DNA of 64,000 bases. Source: Mesorhizobium sp. INR15 (GTDB taxonomy: Bacteria; Pseudomonadota; Alphaproteobacteria; Rhizobiales; Rhizobiaceae). The position numbers and the translations under genes were made by a program. Below the pieces are notes generated by a model. That model searched no databases, was not told the origin of the DNA, and worked only from the letters and a program-made list of their open reading frames with translations. Shown here in pieces: positions 61,698-64,000 of the stretch. Position 1 is the stretch's first letter. Each line of letters opens with the position of its first letter. The stretch is from NCBI RefSeq assembly GCF_015500075.1, contig NZ_CP045496.1:2676001-2740000 (forward strand). Reading direction: 5' to 3'.

Positions 61698-62470
61698 TCG
61701 CGCGCGCGGCGAAGACCTGTGCGGCCGCAATGCGCTTCCTCGGCAGCCTGCCGGTAAAACCTGGAACTCTGTTGTTTGCTGTCGGCATTGCGGTCTTCTG
61801 CCATGGATTGACGGGCGCCAGCGCACAATCAGCACCTGTCTCAAAGCAGTCCACGGACGACCCCTATGCCGCGCACATTGCCGAGGCGTCGCATCGCTTC
61901 CGCATGCCAGAACGCTGGATCCGGGCGATCATGCGCCTGGAAAGCGCTCGCGACCCGGCAGCCGTCTCGCGCAAAGGCGCGGTGGGGTTGATGCAGGTCA
62001 TGCCCGCGACCTTTGCCGAACTGCGCCTTCGCCATCATCTGGGCGGTAATCCTTTTGATCCGCGCGACAACATCCTCGCCGGAACGGCCTATCTGCGCGA
62101 GCTGTTTGATCGCTACGGCTCTCCGGGATTCCTGGCCGCCTACAATGCGGGGCCGGGGCGTTACGAAGCCTCTTTGACAGGCCGTCCCCTGCCGGCAGAG
62201 ACCCGTTCCTACGTCGCAAAACTGCGCCCTTTCTGGGGCGGCGGTGATGGTTCCGGCGCGCTCCCCGCCGCTCGGCGCAACGCCGACGCATGGACCGCCG
62301 CGCCGCTGTTCACAACGCGTTCCGGCTCCATCGCCGCGGCCGATCGCTTGTCGTCCGAGGGCGCATTGGCCGGCATGCCAGCATCGCTGCGGGCGGGCGA
62401 TCTTTTTTCGGCCCGTTCGCGGCCGCGCGAACTGTTCAGCGGTCCCGATGTCGGGACGTCGGCACCATGA
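61694..62470 (+). CDS. Conjugative lytic transglycosylase
   Basis: The 258-residue precursor has a signal region (LLFAVGIAVFCHGLTGASAQ) and an SLT domain: IMRLESARDPAAVSRKGAVGLMQVMPATF (catalytic Glu near 82), NILAGTAYLRELFDRYG and AAYNAGPGRY. It opens local gaps in peptidoglycan for the transfer apparatus. It is the last gene before the putative oriT and the relaxase. The Ser/Ala-rich C-terminus beyond residue 180 is not conserved. Confidence 0.88.
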   Translation: MIARAAKTCAAAMRFLGSLPVKPGTLLFAVGIAVFCHGLTGASAQSAPVSKQSTDDPYAAHIAEASHRFRMPERWIRAIMRLESARDPAAVSRKGAVGLMQVMPATFAELRLRHHLGGNPFDPRDNILAGTAYLRELFDRYGSPGFLAAYNAGPGRYEASLTGRPLPAETRSYVAKLRPFWGGGDGSGALPAARRNADAWTAAPLFTTRSGSIAAADRLSSEGALAGMPASLRAGDLFSARSRPRELFSGPDVGTSAP

Positions 62471-62713
62471 AGCATCTGATCTCAATTCGCGCCAGGGCGT
62501 CCTGTTGGGCGTTGTGGCGTGCGCGATGGAGAGGCCACGACCCAACAACCGATGGATGGCGAGATAAAAGGGCGCACCTTGTGCGCCGGCCGGTCGGTTG
62601 TTTTTGTTGGGGTTTTCGCGTCGTTCGGCACATTGCTGCGCTTCGGCGCAACGTGCCGGAGCCAGACAAGATGTTGTTTCTGCAGCGATCATTGCACGTT
62701 GCGGGCGATCTTC
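62471..62713. other. Putative oriT region upstream of the relaxase gene
   Basis: This 243-bp gap between the transglycosylase and relaxase genes has no convincing gene. At 62571 to 62587 GGCGCAC-CTT-GTGCGCC forms a 7-bp hairpin preceded by an AT-rich gataaaag, as expected for an oriT. In ICEMlSymR7A the oriT lies in the corresponding position. The nic site was not identified. Confidence 0.55.
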
Positions 62714-64000
62714 ATGGCCGATGAGCGCGACTTCCGCATCCGTCCGGGCCGCGTCCGCTCGACGCGGTCCCAGTCCTCGCGGCCCTTCATCGCCCAGGCG
62801 CTTGCCGCCGCGAAAAAGGCTGGCGGCAGCATGTCGCGCTCCGGCCGGATCCGGCCCGCCAGTCATTCGCAATTCGGCCGGGGCAGGGCGGCCAGCATTC
62901 AGGCCAATCGCTTGCTGACCAGCCGCTCCCGCGTCACGGTGATCAAGACCCGCGTGGTCCGCCACTCGAAACGCGCTCCGCCGCTGGCAACCCATCTCAA
63001 TTATCTGCAGCGCGAAGGCGTGACGCGCGACGGCGAGAAAGCCCGCATGTTCGGCCCCGAGGCCGAGGATGTCGCGGCCAGGGATTTCGCCGAACGCTGC
63101 AAGGATGACCGGCATCATTTCCGCTTCATCGTCTCGCCGCAGGACGCTGCGGAAATGGCGGACCTGAAATCCTTCACGCGGGATTTGATGGGCCGGATGG
63201 AAAAGGACGTCGGCACATCGCTTGATTGGGTCGCGGTCGATCACTGGAACACCGACAACCCGCATCTCCACGTCATCTTGCGCGGCCGGGGCGATGATGG
63301 TCAGGACCTGGTGATCTCGCGCGACTACATCAGCCGCGGCATGCGTGATCGCGCCAGCGATCTGGTCACACGCGAGCTCGGCCCCCGCTCCGATCTGGAA
63401 GTCCGCCGGCATGTCGAGCGACAGGTCGATGCGGATGGCTGGACCGGGCTCGACCGCCAGCTGATGCGCGATGCCGGTGAGGATGGCCTCATCGACCTTG
63501 CGGCTTACGCCGATCGCCGGGCTGACGAATTCGGCACCTTCAAGGCCGGGCGTCTGCGCAGACTGGAGGTGCTCGGCCTTGCCGATCAGATCGGTCCTGG
63601 CCAGTGGGTCGTCAGCGACAAAGCCGAGGCGACGCTGCGTGAGCTGGGCGAGCGCGGCGATATCATCAGACGCCTGCATCGAGCGCTTTCCGGACGCGGC
63701 ATCGAGCGGACCAGTGGGAACTATGTGCTGGCAGCGGAGAGGCTGGACGAAACCATCTTGGGCCGCCTCGTCGAGCGCGGGCTGGATGACGAACTCAAGG
63801 GCACGGCCTATGCGGTCATAGATGGCGTCGACGGCCGTTGCCATCATGTCCGACTGTCGGATCTCGACGCGGCGGGTGATGGCGCGCCGGGCTCGATCGT
63901 CGAGCTGCGCAAATTCGACGACGCCCAGGGACGCAAGCGGCTTGCGCTTGCTGTGCGCAGCGACCTCGACATCGAACGCCAGGTCATCGCCGGTGGGGCG
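62714..64000 (+). CDS. rlxS: RlxS-like relaxase (VirD2/DUF3363), partial
   Basis: The frame is open from ATG 62714 to the window end (429 codons) and continues outside. The N-terminus is basic (RPGRVRSTRSQSSRPF). The relaxase core includes HLNYLQREGVTRDG, HFRFIVSPQDA and the metal-binding WNTDNPHLHVILRG (His near 182 and 184). It then runs into the DUF3363 region (TRELGPRSDLE and following). It would nick oriT and pilot the strand into recipients. A long antisense frame over this gene is not real. Confidence 0.9.
   Translation, partial: MADERDFRIRPGRVRSTRSQSSRPFIAQALAAAKKAGGSMSRSGRIRPASHSQFGRGRAASIQANRLLTSRSRVTVIKTRVVRHSKRAPPLATHLNYLQREGVTRDGEKARMFGPEAEDVAARDFAERCKDDRHHFRFIVSPQDAAEMADLKSFTRDLMGRMEKDVGTSLDWVAVDHWNTDNPHLHVILRGRGDDGQDLVISRDYISRGMRDRASDLVTRELGPRSDLEVRRHVERQVDADGWTGLDRQLMRDAGEDGLIDLAAYADRRADEFGTFKAGRLRRLEVLGLADQIGPGQWVVSDKAEATLRELGERGDIIRRLHRALSGRGIERTSGNYVLAAERLDETILGRLVERGLDDELKGTAYAVIDGVDGRCHHVRLSDLDAAGDGAPGSIVELRKFDDAQGRKRLALAVRSDLDIERQVIAGGA

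Noticed and set aside
61841..63847. Leftward open frame of 668 codons over the transglycosylase and relaxase genes
   Set aside because: It is antisense to two genes with clear catalytic motifs and has no recognised domain; GC-rich codon use opens the opposite frame.

Overview
The window looks like chromosomal or symbiosis-island DNA of a Mesorhizobium-like member of the Rhizobiales. The DNA is GC-rich. It carries a DUF768-type gene (a family I associate with Mesorhizobium), alphaproteobacterial GTTC-N7-GTTC LexA boxes, and a conjugation module laid out like that of Mesorhizobium symbiosis ICEs. No rRNA, tRNA, CRISPR array or intact insertion sequence was recognised.

Region 1, positions 1 to 14.8 kb, is the early/replication end of a prophage. 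A primase/VapE helicase gene runs leftward off the window edge and is preceded by a small putative DNA-binding gene. A divergent operator-rich promoter then fires a tightly overlapping rightward operon: coiled-coil protein, small membrane and basic proteins, cupin, DUF2800 nuclease, DUF2815 protein, DEDD exonuclease, zinc-cluster protein, family B DNA polymerase, VRR-NUC nuclease, GIY-YIG homing endonuclease and SNF2 helicase. A putative repressor, a leftward tyrosine integrase and an AlpA-like excisionase close the element. Several of the replication proteins end in the same acidic peptide (S)DDL(L)DI.

Region 2, 14.9 to 20.3 kb, is degraded or small-gene DNA. It holds a micrococcal-nuclease remnant, a LigD-type ligase pseudogene with three lesions, a DUF768 gene, a lasso-leader-like 34-residue peptide gene with its own terminator, an Excalibur lipoprotein, an ArsR regulator, small exported proteins and a dispersed three-copy repeat.

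Region 3, 20.4 to 31.0 kb, is an ICE or plasmid-type maintenance module: ArdC antirestriction protein, ParB-like protein, a giant methyltransferase-strawberry notch helicase, a Toprim protein, a DUF2493 protein and a 55-residue protein. Short related 5' leaders and a perfect 18-bp inverted repeat lie between these genes.

Region 4, 31.0 to 38.9 kb, is an SOS mutagenesis cassette. It has dinB, two divergent SRAP genes (one lacking the catalytic residues) around a LexA box, and imuA-imuB-dnaE2 behind a second LexA box.

Region 5, 40.0 to 56.4 kb, is catabolic cargo: a leftward iron alcohol dehydrogenase-aldehyde dehydrogenase-hydrolase operon, a GntR/FCD regulator, a sugar-type ABC transporter with a DJ-1/PfpI protein, a three-subunit molybdenum hydroxylase followed by a MoaD-like protein, a signal-less periplasmic-binding-type protein, and a frameshifted HD-LuxR regulator. 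The substrate cannot be named from sequence.

Region 6, 57.2 to 64 kb, is the excision and transfer core. It contains a two-frame FseA-type excision activator (DUF6499 plus DUF2285, joined by a +1 frameshift at GCC-TGA-C), an RdfS-like excisionase, a RepA-like protein with iteron-like repeats inside its gene, DUF2840, the TraF peptidase, DUF736, a lytic transglycosylase, an oriT-like gap and the start of the RlxS relaxase. Regions 3 to 6 probably belong to one ICE whose integrase and ends lie outside the window. The regulators and SOS boxes suggest that transfer, DNA-damage tolerance and a carbon-use trait travel together.
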